Of a DNA stretch of 64,000 bases, positions 15,671-24,632 are shown piece by piece (positions within the stretch are counted from its first letter, which is position 1; the number at the start of each line of letters is the position of its first letter). The translations under genes and the position numbers were made by a program. Origin of the DNA: an uncultured Prevotella sp. (GTDB taxonomy: Bacteria; Bacteroidota; Bacteroidia; Bacteroidales; Bacteroidaceae); assembly GCF_946407605.1 (NCBI RefSeq), contig NZ_CAMJOS010000014.1, positions 1 to 64,000 on the forward strand. Direction: 5' to 3'. The notes beneath the pieces are model-generated. The model worked only from the letters and a program-made list of their open reading frames with translations. It searched no databases and had not been told where the DNA came from.

Positions 15671-16805
15671 CGAGTATCAGCATTGCGTCACCGTAGCAGC
15701 CAAACATGAATTTATGCTTCAGCGCCAGCTTATAGGCTTCGACGGTGAGCTCGTAGCCTGCGAAAGCGGCAGTTGCCATCATCATTGTGGACTCAGGATG
15801 ATAGAAGTTGGTAATCATAGTGTTGGCCAGTCCGAAGTCGTAAGGCGGGAAGATGAATTTGTTGGTCCATCCATCAAACTCCTTTAGCATGCCGTCGGTA
15901 CCTACCGAGCTCTCTGTGGCACGGATGGTGCTGATGCCTACGGCGCAGATGTTGTGGCCGGCGGCCTTGGCTTTGTTGACCGTCTCGCAGGCCTCGCTGG
16001 TAATAATCATTTGCTCGGAGTTCATCTTGTGCTTCGTTAGGTCTTCTACCTCAATCGGGTCGAACGAACCCAGACTGCAATGTACGGTGATGTAGGCAAA
16101 GTGGTAGCCGCGAATCTCCATCATCTTCATCAACTCGCGACTGAAGTGCAGACCCGTTGAGGGCGCTGTGACAGCACCTTCGTTCTTGGCGAAGATGGTC
16201 TGGAACTGTTCCATGTCGTCTGGTTCGGCCTTGCGGCGGTCGACGATATAGCGGGGTAGGGGTGCTGAACCGAGCGAGAAGAGTTCCTGTTTGAACTCAT
16301 CGTGCGGACAGTCATAGAGGAAGCGCAGGGTTCGGCCACGTGAGGTGGTATTATCGATAACTTCGGCCACCATAGGTCCGTCGCCGTCGAAGAACAGCTT
16401 GTTGCCAATACGAATCTTGCGGGCAGGCTCTACCAGCACGTCCCACAGGCGTAGTTCCTCGTTTAATTCGCGCAGCAGGAATACCTCAATCTTGGCGTCG
16501 GTTTTCTCCTTGGTGCCATAGAGACGGGCAGGGAATACCTTCGTATCGTTGAAGATAAAGGTGTCGCCCTCGTTGAAGTAATCCAGCAGATTGCGGAAGG
16601 TCATGTATTCCTCCGTATCGTTGCCCTCGGCATCTTTCTTGAAGATATCGATTTTCTGGCTCTTGCGGTGAACCACCATCAGCTTGCACTGGTCGCGGTT
16701 GTAAACACGGTCAATCGTTCCGTCCTCGTTTTCAAAGGAGCGGTGTGGGGGATAAAGAGCGACAAGCTCTTCAGGGAGTTTGAATTTGAATTGCGATAAT
16801 TTCAT
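15663..16805 (-). CDS. queA: tRNA preQ1 S-adenosylmethionine ribosyltransferase-isomerase QueA
   Basis: QueA transfers the ribose of SAM to preQ1 in tRNA to give epoxyqueuosine. The 380-residue protein carries FIFNDTKVFPARL, LRLWDVLVEPARKIRIG, GSAPLPRYI, AVTAPSTGLHFS, TVHCSLGSFDPI and the C-terminal YGDAMLI. The start at 16805 (MKLSQFKFKLPEELVA) is the conserved N-terminus; the longer open frame upstream covers only a repeat tract. It is preceded by truB and overlaps folK. Confidence 0.95.
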   Translation of the reverse strand: MKLSQFKFKLPEELVALYPPHRSFENEDGTIDRVYNRDQCKLMVVHRKSQKIDIFKKDAEGNDTEEYMTFRNLLDYFNEGDTFIFNDTKVFPARLYGTKEKTDAKIEVFLLRELNEELRLWDVLVEPARKIRIGNKLFFDGDGPMVAEVIDNTTSRGRTLRFLYDCPHDEFKQELFSLGSAPLPRYIVDRRKAEPDDMEQFQTIFAKNEGAVTAPSTGLHFSRELMKMMEIRGYHFAYITVHCSLGSFDPIEVEDLTKHKMNSEQMIITSEACETVNKAKAAGHNICAVGISTIRATESSVGTDGMLKEFDGWTNKFIFPPYDFGLANTMITNFYHPESTMMMATAAFAGYELTVEAYKLALKHKFMFGCYGDAMLILDD

Positions 16806-16811
16806 ATTTTT

Positions 16812-16851
16812 GGGTCTTATGGGGCCTTGGGGCCTATGGGACTTATGGTAC
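16812..16851. repeat. octanucleotide-periodic tract between truB and queA
   Basis: Units from 16812 are GGGTCTTA, TGGGGCCT, TGGGGCCT, ATGGGACT, TATGGTAC, an exact 8-bp period. The truB stop codon (16845-16843) lies in the tract. Confidence 0.65.
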
Positions 16852-17547
16852 TTGAATTGATTGTTTGTCGAGCCAAGCAGGAAAATCATCCAGCGTCAGG
16901 CAATCTTCTATGCGCACATCGCCCAGACGAGTGCGACAGAGAGCCGTGAGAAAGGCTCCGCTGTTCAACGCCTCACCGATGTCGCGAGCCAGAGCACGGA
17001 TGTAGGTGCCTTTGCCGCAAACCACGCGGATGCTCATCTGCATCGTCATAGGATCGAAGTGGGTCAACTCTATCTCATCAATGCGCAACGTTTTGGGCTT
17101 CAGTTCCACCGTCTCGCCCTTGCGTGCCATCTTATAAGCTCTGTGGCCGTCGATGTTGCAGGCCGAATAGGCTGGCGGCACCTGCTGTATCTCGCCAACA
17201 AAATTGGGGAGCACACGTTCTATCAGCTCACGGGTGATGTGCTTGGTGGGGTAGGTCATGTCCACCGTATGCTCGCGGTCGTAGCTGGGCGTCGTTGCTC
17301 CCAGTTGCAGCGTAGCCGTGTATTCCTTCGTGGCATATTGCAACGACTCTATGCGCTTGGTGGCCTTGCCAGTGCAGAGGATGAGCACACCTGTAGCCAA
17401 GGGGTCGAGCGTGCCCGCATGGCCCGTCTTCAGCCGCTTTACATGAAGTGCTTTCGACAGTCGGGTGCGGACATAAGCCAATGCGCCGAACGATGACATC
17501 CGGTAGGGCTTGTTGATGTATATGAATTCTCCTTCTTGAAAGTTCAT
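16843..17547 (-). CDS. truB: tRNA pseudouridine-55 synthase TruB
   Basis: TruB makes the universal pseudouridine in the T-loop of tRNAs. The 234-residue protein is a short TruB that lacks a C-terminal PUA domain, as is usual in Bacteroidetes. It has YINKPYRMSSFGA, the catalytic GHAGTLDPLATGVL with the essential Asp, YDREHTVD, VPPAYSACNIDGHRAY and CGKGTYIRALARDIG. The start codon directly abuts the uppP stop, so the two are translationally linked. Confidence 0.95.
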   Translation of the reverse strand: MNFQEGEFIYINKPYRMSSFGALAYVRTRLSKALHVKRLKTGHAGTLDPLATGVLILCTGKATKRIESLQYATKEYTATLQLGATTPSYDREHTVDMTYPTKHITRELIERVLPNFVGEIQQVPPAYSACNIDGHRAYKMARKGETVELKPKTLRIDEIELTHFDPMTMQMSIRVVCGKGTYIRALARDIGEALNSGAFLTALCRTRLGDVRIEDCLTLDDFPAWLDKQSIQVP

Positions 17548-18405
17548 TTAGTCGACCATTGCAAGTGAGTGACCCGTCAGCAGCAAGATGAGGATGATGC
17601 CGCCAACGATGATGCGGTAGATACCGAAAGCCTTGAAACCATATTTGGTGAGGAAGGCCACAAACCATTTCATGGCCAGTAGTGCCACGATGAAGGCCAC
17701 CACACAGCCCACGATGAGCATGGTGATGTTGTGAGCAGTAGCCCACGAAGCATCCTCTTTCAGTAGGTCAAGTAGGTCGAGTAGCGTGGCTCCAGCCATA
17801 GTGGGCACAGCCAGGAAGAACGAGAACTCAGCAGCGCGCTGGCGAGTCAGTCCCTGAGTCATACCACCCACGATGGTAGCCATAGAACGTGACACACCTG
17901 GAATGACCGAGATGCACTGGTACAGACCAATGTTGAAAGCCCGCTTCTCGTTGAGCTTATTGGCATCGCTGCCTTTGTTGAACAGTTTGTCGCAGAACAG
18001 CATGAACACACCGCCCACCACCAGCATGATGGCTACAACGAGTACGCTGTCGAGCAGCCAGTCGAGCAGTCCGGACTTTTTTGCAGCCAGTCCGATAATC
18101 ACAGCAGGTAAAACACCCACGATGAGCAGCCAGTAAAAGTAGTACTTATGCTTCAGTTTCTGAATCGTGCCACTGCCTTGAGGTGCAGGCGTATTGTCGA
18201 ACTTGAAGAAATGCTTCCAATAAAGACATACCACAGAAAGGATGGCACCAAACTGGATGATAAACGTAAAGGCATGCACAAACGGGTCGCCCTGGGGAAT
18301 GCCCAGCAGGTTCTGTGTGATAATCATGTGACCCGTTGATGATACCGGCAGGAACTCTGTCAGTCCCTCTACAATAGCGATGATGATGGTTTCAAGCAGC
18401 GTCAT
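17548..18405 (-). CDS. uppP: undecaprenyl-diphosphatase UppP (BacA)
   Basis: This integral membrane enzyme dephosphorylates undecaprenyl pyrophosphate to recycle the lipid carrier for peptidoglycan and O-antigen. The 285-residue protein has about eight membrane helices and both family motifs: EGLTEFLPVSSTGHM near the N-terminus and PGVSRSMATIVGG in the middle, containing the catalytic Glu, Ser and Arg. Overlap with the DUF3098 gene is 14 bp. Confidence 0.95.
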   Translation of the reverse strand: MTLLETIIIAIVEGLTEFLPVSSTGHMIITQNLLGIPQGDPFVHAFTFIIQFGAILSVVCLYWKHFFKFDNTPAPQGSGTIQKLKHKYYFYWLLIVGVLPAVIIGLAAKKSGLLDWLLDSVLVVAIMLVVGGVFMLFCDKLFNKGSDANKLNEKRAFNIGLYQCISVIPGVSRSMATIVGGMTQGLTRQRAAEFSFFLAVPTMAGATLLDLLDLLKEDASWATAHNITMLIVGCVVAFIVALLAMKWFVAFLTKYGFKAFGIYRIIVGGIILILLLTGHSLAMVD

Positions 18406-18643
18406 TTACTTTCTCCTCCTTATCCTTGCTTTTGTGCACAACGGCGTAAATCATTGATACAAAGCCAAAGAGACACACCAATGGGGCTACCTTGATGCGT
18501 CGGGCACTGAAAATTTCAGGGTTGTAGGCCTGCTCACTGGAACCACTACCTGCCATTAAGATGAAACCGATGATGACAATGGCCATACCGACGGCCAGTA
18601 GGATAAAGTTTGTTCTTCCGAACGCAAAATTTCTTTTGTCCAT
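18392..18643 (-). CDS. DUF3098 small membrane protein
   Basis: An 83-residue protein with two hydrophobic helices (about residues 12-32 and 51-70), an N-terminal FGRTNFILL and a charged, Lys/Asp/Glu-rich C-terminus. The family is found next to ftsX in Bacteroidetes and has no established function. The gene lies between ftsX and uppP and overlaps uppP. The ATG at 18643 is used; the extension to 18664 is encoded by a heptad tract. Confidence 0.8.
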   Translation of the reverse strand: MDKRNFAFGRTNFILLAVGMAIVIIGFILMAGSGSSEQAYNPEIFSARRIKVAPLVCLFGFVSMIYAVVHKSKDKEEKVNDAA

Positions 18644-18650
18644 TTTATAA

Positions 18651-18685
18651 TTCTCAATTCTCAATTTTCAATTCTCAAACCTCAA
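18651..18685. repeat. heptanucleotide tract at ftsX stop
   Basis: Units TTCTCAA, TTCTCAA, TTTTCAA, TTCTCAA, ACCTCAA. It fills the whole ftsX to DUF3098 gap, and the ftsX stop codon (18684-18682) is made by the last unit. Confidence 0.75.
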
Positions 18686-19560
18686 ATCTTATACAGTTCT
18701 CCTGCCGTCATGCGCAGAAACTTGTTGACTGATAACAGCGTGCACAGAACCATGATGACGAAACCGAAGACGAATACGCAGGCGGCTGTGATGGCCAGCT
18801 CATGCCACGTCATAATAGTCTCGATGCGAGGCATGTAGGGCAGCAGGGCGTAGATGATGCCACCTAGGATAATGCATGTCAGGATGGCCGAGATGAGTCC
18901 AATGGTGATGGCCTGTTTAAGAAACGGCCGGCGTATGAATCCCCAAGATGCACCTACCAGTTTCATGGTGTGAATGACAAAGCGCCTTGAATAGATGCTC
19001 AGTTGTACGGAGTTGCTTATCAGCGTGTAGCAGATGAAGATGAGCAGTGCCGAAAGGGCAAGCAGCGCTATGTTGATGGTGTCGAGAATGCGGTTCATGC
19101 CTTCTATCTCGTCTTTGGTATATGCCACATCGACCACTTTCTTGTTTTGGCGCAATGCCTTAACGATCTGTTTCAGTGAGTCGGTATTGGCGTATGGCGC
19201 CTCCAGCTTGACTGTCAACTCGGGTGAGAAGGGATTGAAGCCTGTAAACTCGGTGGGGTCGATACCCATCTCGGTCTTGGCGGTCTGCAAGGCGTCGTCG
19301 CTACTGATGTACGTCACCTCACGGGCATAGGCTTTGGTTTTGATAATCTCACCTAAGGCCTTGCCGCTTTCTACTGATAAGGTGTCGTTCAATATGACGC
19401 TGATTTCCACATTCTCACGCAGGTTCTTCTGCAGGTTGTGGGCTGTGAGTCCCAGCAACACCACCAACCCCAACAATACTAGTACCATGGTGGTGCTGAT
19501 GCAGAGCGTCACCATCTGCAGACGGTGTCTGCGCTTGTTCATGTTTCTTCTTTTTCTCAT
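18682..19560 (-). CDS. ftsX: cell division protein FtsX
   Basis: FtsX is the membrane partner of FtsE and transmits signals to periplasmic cell-wall hydrolases during division. The 292-residue protein has one N-terminal helix (about 20-42), a periplasmic domain (about 45-155) and three C-terminal helices around the MKLVGASWGFIRRPF segment typical of FtsX/permease proteins. No ftsE is adjacent. The start at 19560 is used; 19542 is an alternative. It leads the operon ftsX-DUF3098-uppP-truB-queA-folK. Confidence 0.92.
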   Translation of the reverse strand: MRKRRNMNKRRHRLQMVTLCISTTMVLVLLGLVVLLGLTAHNLQKNLRENVEISVILNDTLSVESGKALGEIIKTKAYAREVTYISSDDALQTAKTEMGIDPTEFTGFNPFSPELTVKLEAPYANTDSLKQIVKALRQNKKVVDVAYTKDEIEGMNRILDTINIALLALSALLIFICYTLISNSVQLSIYSRRFVIHTMKLVGASWGFIRRPFLKQAITIGLISAILTCIILGGIIYALLPYMPRIETIMTWHELAITAACVFVFGFVIMVLCTLLSVNKFLRMTAGELYKI

Positions 19561-19602
19561 TTGAAAAATGAGCCTAAAAAGGCAAAATCGTAAATAATTC
19601 TG

Positions 19603-19633
19603 CAAAGGTACTATAAAAAGGGGGAATAGCAAA
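19603..19633 (-). promoter_or_regulatory. promoter of the ftsX-folK operon
   Basis: On the minus strand TTTG (19633-19630), 19 bp, TACCTTTG (19610-19603), 40-50 bp before the ftsX start. No other clear promoter is seen before the five downstream genes. Confidence 0.65.
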
Positions 19634-19735
19634 AGGTTTTAAGAATTATTTGCAGTCAGTGTTGACCTGCGACAACTTTTTTTGATTTACATAAAAAAAA
19701 AGCCGATTATAAATCGGGAATTATGAAATATTTTG

Positions 19736-19743
19736 TAACTTTG
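19736..19743 (+). promoter_or_regulatory. -7 box before purH-like gene and rod-shape operon
   Basis: TAACTTTG, 34 bp before the purH-like ATG. The -33 element is not clear. It may drive purH and the mre genes together, as gaps downstream are very short. Confidence 0.5.
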
Positions 19744-19777
19744 CAGCACCAAACATATAACGTTATATTAAATAGGT

Positions 19778-20371
19778 ATGGCTGAAGTAAAAAAGATTAA
19801 GACTGCGTTGATTTCTGTGTTCCACAAAGACGGGTTGGACGAGTTGTTGAAGAAACTGAACGAAGAGGGCGTACGCTTCCTGTCGACGGGCGGTACGCAG
19901 AAGTTCATAGAAGAGCAAGGCTATGAGTGTCAGAAGGTGGAGGATGTGACTACTTATCCCTCTATCTTAGGCGGACGCGTCAAGACACTGCATCCTAAAG
20001 TGTTCGGTGGTATTCTGGGACGTCGTGACAATGAGGGCGACCGTGCTCAGATGGCTCAGTATGAGATTCCCGAAATCGACCTGGTCATTGTTGACCTCTA
20101 TCCCTTTGAGCAGACGGTAGCCAGTGGCGCCTCTGAGGCTGACATAATCGAGAAGATTGATATTGGCGGCATCTCTCTGATTCGTGCTGGAGCTAAGAAT
20201 TTCAAGGACGTGGTGATTGTGCCTTCAAAGGCCGAGTACAGCGTGCTGCTTGACATTCTGAACAAGAAAGGTGCTCAGACCGATATTGAGGACCGCAAGA
20301 TGTTTGCAGCTCGTGCCTTTGGTGTCAGCAGTCATTATGACACGGCTATTCATAGTTGGTTTACAAAGTAA
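19778..20371 (+). CDS. purH: IMP cyclohydrolase domain protein (PurH N-terminal half only)
   Basis: The 197-residue protein corresponds to the MGS-like IMP cyclohydrolase domain of PurH: KTALISVFHKDGL, LSTGGTQKFI, GGRVKTLHPKVFGGIL, DLVIVDLYPF, IDIGGISLIRAGAKN and ARAFGVSSHYD. It would close the purine ring, converting FAICAR to IMP. The usual bifunctional PurH is about 510 residues; here the open frame stops cleanly right after the cyclohydrolase domain and mreB begins 6 bp later, so the AICAR transformylase half is absent at this locus. It heads the rod-shape operon. Confidence 0.88.
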   Translation: MAEVKKIKTALISVFHKDGLDELLKKLNEEGVRFLSTGGTQKFIEEQGYECQKVEDVTTYPSILGGRVKTLHPKVFGGILGRRDNEGDRAQMAQYEIPEIDLVIVDLYPFEQTVASGASEADIIEKIDIGGISLIRAGAKNFKDVVIVPSKAEYSVLLDILNKKGAQTDIEDRKMFAARAFGVSSHYDTAIHSWFTK

Positions 20372-20376
20372 GAAGA

Positions 20377-21399
20377 ATGGGATTTTTTAGTTTTAGACAA
20401 GAGCTGGCCATGGACCTTGGCACAGCGAATACAATTATCATCAGCGATGACAAAATTGTTGTCGATGAGCCTTCGGTTGTCGCACTCGACCGCCGCACGG
20501 ATAAAATGATTGCCGTGGGTCAGAAGGCTAAGATGATGTATGAAAAGACACACGACAATATTCGCACCATCCGCCCGTTGCGTGATGGCGTGATTGCTGA
20601 CTTCTCTGCCTGTGAGCAGATGATGCGCGGATTGATAAAGATGGTTCATACCGGACGTCACTTCTTCTCACCATCATTGCGCATGGTGATTGGCGTGCCT
20701 AGCGGTTCTACCGAAGTGGAGCTGCGTGCTGTGCGCGATTCTGCCGAGCATGCTGATGGTCGTGATGTATATCTGATTTTCGAACCGATGGCTGCTGCTA
20801 TTGGTATCGGCGTCGATGTGGAGGCTCCCGAGGGCAATATGATTGTTGATATCGGTGGTGGTTCTACTGAGATTGCAGTTATCTCACTGGGTGGCATCGT
20901 GTCGAACAACTCTATCCGTACGGCAGGTGACGACCTCACAGCCGATATTCAAGAATATATGTCGCGTCAGCACAACGTGAAGGTCTCTGAGCGTATGGCT
21001 GAGCGTATCAAGATTCATGTGGGCTCGGCTCTGACCGACCTGGGCGACGAGGGCCCTGAGGATTATGTTGTTCATGGTCCTAACCGTATCACGGCCCTGC
21101 CTATGGAGGTGCCCGTATGCTATCAGGAGATTGCCCATTGTCTGGACAAGACCATCGCAAAGATTGAGAATGCGGTGCTTTCAGCATTAGAGAACACTCC
21201 GCCAGAACTTTATGCCGACATTGTGAAGAACGGTATCTATCTGAGCGGTGGTGGTGCTCTGCTGCGCGGTCTCGACAAGCGACTGGAGGATAAGATTAAC
21301 ATTCCTTTCCATGTACCCGAGGATCCTTTGCATTCTGTGGCTAAGGGTGCTGGTATTGCATTGAAGAATGTAGATCGTTTCTCGTTCCTGATGAGATAG
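20377..21399 (+). CDS. mreB: rod shape-determining actin homologue MreB
   Basis: MreB forms membrane-bound filaments that direct lateral wall synthesis. The 340-residue protein has the actin-fold signatures MDLGTANTIIISDD (phosphate 1), RPLRDGVIADF, GVPSGSTEVELRAV, EPMAAAIGIG, MIVDIGGGSTEIAVISLGG (phosphate 2) and LSGGGALLRGLD (adenosine). The ATG at 20377 follows the purH-like stop by 5 bp. It is followed immediately by mreC. Confidence 0.97.
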   Translation: MGFFSFRQELAMDLGTANTIIISDDKIVVDEPSVVALDRRTDKMIAVGQKAKMMYEKTHDNIRTIRPLRDGVIADFSACEQMMRGLIKMVHTGRHFFSPSLRMVIGVPSGSTEVELRAVRDSAEHADGRDVYLIFEPMAAAIGIGVDVEAPEGNMIVDIGGGSTEIAVISLGGIVSNNSIRTAGDDLTADIQEYMSRQHNVKVSERMAERIKIHVGSALTDLGDEGPEDYVVHGPNRITALPMEVPVCYQEIAHCLDKTIAKIENAVLSALENTPPELYADIVKNGIYLSGGGALLRGLDKRLEDKINIPFHVPEDPLHSVAKGAGIALKNVDRFSFLMR

Positions 21400-21400
21400 A

Positions 21401-22270
21401 ATGCACAACCTTCTGGCGTTTCTCACCAAGTACTACCACTGGTTCATCTTCCTTTTCCTGGAAGTGATCAGTGGTGTGATGCTGTTTAGATACAACAGCT
21501 ATCAAGGCAGTGTGTGGGTTTCGTCAGCCAATTCGGTTGTGGGCAAGGTCTATGAATGGGAGTCGGGGCTGACACAGTTTTTTTCACTGGTAGAGCGCAA
21601 TGAAGCCCTCACCCGTCGTAACCTGTTGTTGGAACAGCAGGTGCAGTATTTTCAAGAGGCGATGGCCGATGCCCGCGAGGACTCTGTACAGTCTCTTCAG
21701 AAAATGATGGACCATCTGGGCAACTATACGTTTATTCCCGCTAAGGTGATATCAAACTCAATAGACCGGCCAGATAATTTGATTACTATCGACCGAGGGT
21801 CCAAGGATGGCGTAGAGGTAGATATGGGTGTGGCCTGCGGCACAGGCATTGTAGGGGTGGTCTATCTGACTGGCGACCATTATTCAGTAGTGATCCCTCT
21901 GCTGAACACCCAGTCGCGCATCAGTTGTGCCATTCGTAAGAAAGGTTATTACGGCTATGTCACCTGGCCTGGCGGCAGCTCTGTCATCGCTTATGTTGAC
22001 GATATTCCCCGTCATGCCAAGTTCAAGGTGGGCGAATGGGTGGAGACCAGTGGCTATTCTTCTATCTTCCCTCGAGGTGTGCTGATAGGTAAGATTATCG
22101 ATATTGACGACTCGGCTGACGGTCTGTCGTATCGTTTGAAGATCAATCTCTCTACAGACTTCTCTAGGCTGCGCGAAGTATGTGTCATTACAGAAAAGGA
22201 TTTTGCAGAGCGGTTGAGGCTACAAGAGGCAGCACTTGATTCTCTGGCCATACAACGAAATAGGAACTGA
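21401..22270 (+). CDS. mreC: rod shape-determining protein MreC
   Basis: The 289-residue protein has a short cytoplasmic start, one membrane helix (about residues 9-27), a coiled coil (about 62-105) and a beta-rich periplasmic domain with RGSKDGVEVDMGV and the C-terminal family segment around FPRGVLIGKIIDI. It links MreB to periplasmic penicillin-binding proteins. It starts 1 bp after the mreB stop. Confidence 0.94.
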   Translation: MHNLLAFLTKYYHWFIFLFLEVISGVMLFRYNSYQGSVWVSSANSVVGKVYEWESGLTQFFSLVERNEALTRRNLLLEQQVQYFQEAMADAREDSVQSLQKMMDHLGNYTFIPAKVISNSIDRPDNLITIDRGSKDGVEVDMGVACGTGIVGVVYLTGDHYSVVIPLLNTQSRISCAIRKKGYYGYVTWPGGSSVIAYVDDIPRHAKFKVGEWVETSGYSSIFPRGVLIGKIIDIDDSADGLSYRLKINLSTDFSRLREVCVITEKDFAERLRLQEAALDSLAIQRNRN

Positions 22271-22275
22271 CGTTT

Positions 22276-22773
22276 ATGATGTTAGATACCCTTCGACGGT
22301 TGTCCGTCTTCATCATTTTGTGTCTGGCACAGGCACTGGTGCTCAACCGCATCCATCTGTTTGACTGTGCCATACCTTTGCTGTATGTCTATTTCGCCAT
22401 CATCTTTCCACGTAATTATCCCAAGTGGGCTATCCTCTTGTGGTGCTTTTTTATGGGTGTCATCGTTGATGCCTTTTCCAATACACCAGGTGTGGCTTCG
22501 GCTTCGCTGACGCTGGTCGGCGTACTTCAGCCTTATCTACTAGAGCTGTTCCTGCCTCGTGATTTTGATTTCAATGTCAAGTCTTCTGTGTCTACGTTGG
22601 GCTTTGGTAATTTTGCATCACTGGCAGCCTTCCTGGTATCCATTTATTGTCTGATGTTCTTTCTGCTTGAGCAGTACAGCTTTTTCAACTGGCTCTACTG
22701 GTTAGAGTGTGTTGTGGGTAGCGTTTTGCTGACCCTTGTCCTGATTTTCCCGATTGAAAGCATTAGAAAGTAG
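22276..22773 (+). CDS. mreD: rod shape-determining protein MreD
   Basis: A 165-residue, five-helix membrane protein in the expected position between mreC and mrdA. The internal FFMGVIVDAFSNTPGVASASL motif is typical of Bacteroidetes MreD. It is part of the elongasome complex. The gap from mreC is 5 bp and to mrdA 8 bp. Confidence 0.9.
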   Translation: MMLDTLRRLSVFIILCLAQALVLNRIHLFDCAIPLLYVYFAIIFPRNYPKWAILLWCFFMGVIVDAFSNTPGVASASLTLVGVLQPYLLELFLPRDFDFNVKSSVSTLGFGNFASLAAFLVSIYCLMFFLLEQYSFFNWLYWLECVVGSVLLTLVLIFPIESIRK

Positions 22774-22781
22774 TTGCTGGC

Positions 22782-24632
22782 GTGAAGGATTACAGACTTG
22801 AAAACAGGCGTTTTGTGATTGGTGGCGTGGCGATAATTATCGTCGTGATTTATATAGTGCGCTTGTTTTTCCTACAGCTCATGAGCGATGACTATAAGAA
22901 GAATGCCGACTCAAATGCTTTCCTGAAAAAGATAGAATATCCGTCGCGTGGCATCATCTACGACCGTAATGGCGAGTTGCTGGTATATAACCAACCGGCC
23001 TATGACATAATGGTGGTGATGAATGAGGCCAAGAATCATTTGGATACGCTTGAGCTGTGTCAGACGCTGAACATCACTCGTCAAGAGTTTGACGAGCGCA
23101 TGGCGAATATCAAGGACCGTGTCAAGAATCCAGGCTATTCTCGCTTCACCCAGCAGATGTTCCTTAATCAGATTTCTGACCACGACTTCAGTGTGTTTCA
23201 GGAGAAGATGTACCGATTCCCAGGCTTCTATGTCCAGAAACGTAGCATCCGTCAGTATGAACATACCAATGCCGCCCATGTGCTGGGCGATGTAGCAGAG
23301 GTGTCGCCTGCTGATATAGAACAGGATAGCTATTACCAGCCTGGCGACTATATAGGCAAGTTAGGTGTGGAGCGTTTCTATGAGAAATACCTGCGTGGCG
23401 AGAAGGGCGTGCAGATTCTGTTGCGCGATGCCCATGGACGTATTCAAGGCAGCTATAAGAATGGAGAACTTGACCGTATGCCAGTGCCGGGTAAGAATCT
23501 GACCTTAGGTATAGACATCGAACTGCAGGCTCTGGCCGAGCGCTTGCTGGAAGGTAAGATAGGTGCGGTGGTGGCTATTGAGCCATCAACTGGCGAGATA
23601 TTATGTATGGCAAGCTCGCCCAGTTACGATCCCCGTATGATGGTGGGGCGCCAGCGCTCCAAGAGTCAGCGTCTGCTGGGGCAGGACTCGTGGAAACCGC
23701 TGCTCAACCGTTCTATTATGGGACAGTATCCGCCAGGATCTACGTTTAAGACCACACAGGCGTTGACTTTCATGTCCGAGGGTATCATCACCCATCAGAC
23801 GGCCTATCCCTGCTATCATGGTTTTGTGTTCAAGGGACTGCGTGTGGGTTGTCATGGTCATGGCTCTCCGCTGTCGCTCATCCCTGCCATCTCGACTTCA
23901 TGCAATGGCTACTTCTGCTGGGGGTTGTATCACATGATAGGCGACCGCCAGAGGTATCCCACGGTACAGGATGCTATGAACCGCTGGCGCGACTATATGG
24001 TGTCGATGGGCTTTGGTTATCAGCTGGGGGTTGACTTACCTGGAGAGAAGCGTGGACTGATACCTAATGCGCAGTTCTACGATAACGCCTACAAAGGCTC
24101 GTGGAATGGTTTGACTATCATCTCCATCTCCATTGGTCAGGGTGAGGTGAATGCCACCCCGTTGCAGATTGCCAACCTTGGTGCCACTATTGCCAATCGA
24201 GGCTGGTTTATCACGCCTCATGTGGTGAAGCAGATTGAAGACGAAGAGCTCGATACGCTCTATACAAACCGTCGTTATACGATGGCTAGTGCCGAAGCCT
24301 ATGACTATGTGGTGCAGGGTATGCGCTCTGCCGCTATTGGTGGCACGTGTCACGAACTGGCAAAATACGACTTCATGGCTTGTGGCAAGACGGGAACGGC
24401 TCAGAACCGCGGACATGACCACTCTGTGTTTATGGGTTTTGCGCCGATGGACGAACCCAAGATTGCTGTAGCAGTCTATGTTGAGAATGGTGGATGGGGT
24501 GCTACCTATGGCGTTCCCATTGGCGGTTTGATAATGGAAAAGTATATTAACGGAGAATTGTCGAATGCCTCAGAGTCAAGGGCTACCGACATTCAGAATA
24601 AACGCATCAACTATGGTTCAGCATCCAGATAA
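22782..24632 (+). CDS. mrdA: penicillin-binding protein 2 (elongasome transpeptidase)
   Basis: The 616-residue class B PBP crosslinks lateral wall. It has one membrane anchor (about 13-32), a PBP dimerisation/pedestal domain (about 45-220) and a transpeptidase domain with the catalytic PGSTFK (Ser320, SxxK), an SCN motif and the KTG box in ACGKTGTAQN. The start codon is GTG at 22782. It overlaps rodA by about 20 bp with the chosen rodA start. Confidence 0.95.
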   Translation: MKDYRLENRRFVIGGVAIIIVVIYIVRLFFLQLMSDDYKKNADSNAFLKKIEYPSRGIIYDRNGELLVYNQPAYDIMVVMNEAKNHLDTLELCQTLNITRQEFDERMANIKDRVKNPGYSRFTQQMFLNQISDHDFSVFQEKMYRFPGFYVQKRSIRQYEHTNAAHVLGDVAEVSPADIEQDSYYQPGDYIGKLGVERFYEKYLRGEKGVQILLRDAHGRIQGSYKNGELDRMPVPGKNLTLGIDIELQALAERLLEGKIGAVVAIEPSTGEILCMASSPSYDPRMMVGRQRSKSQRLLGQDSWKPLLNRSIMGQYPPGSTFKTTQALTFMSEGIITHQTAYPCYHGFVFKGLRVGCHGHGSPLSLIPAISTSCNGYFCWGLYHMIGDRQRYPTVQDAMNRWRDYMVSMGFGYQLGVDLPGEKRGLIPNAQFYDNAYKGSWNGLTIISISIGQGEVNATPLQIANLGATIANRGWFITPHVVKQIEDEELDTLYTNRRYTMASAEAYDYVVQGMRSAAIGGTCHELAKYDFMACGKTGTAQNRGHDHSVFMGFAPMDEPKIAVAVYVENGGWGATYGVPIGGLIMEKYINGELSNASESRATDIQNKRINYGSASR

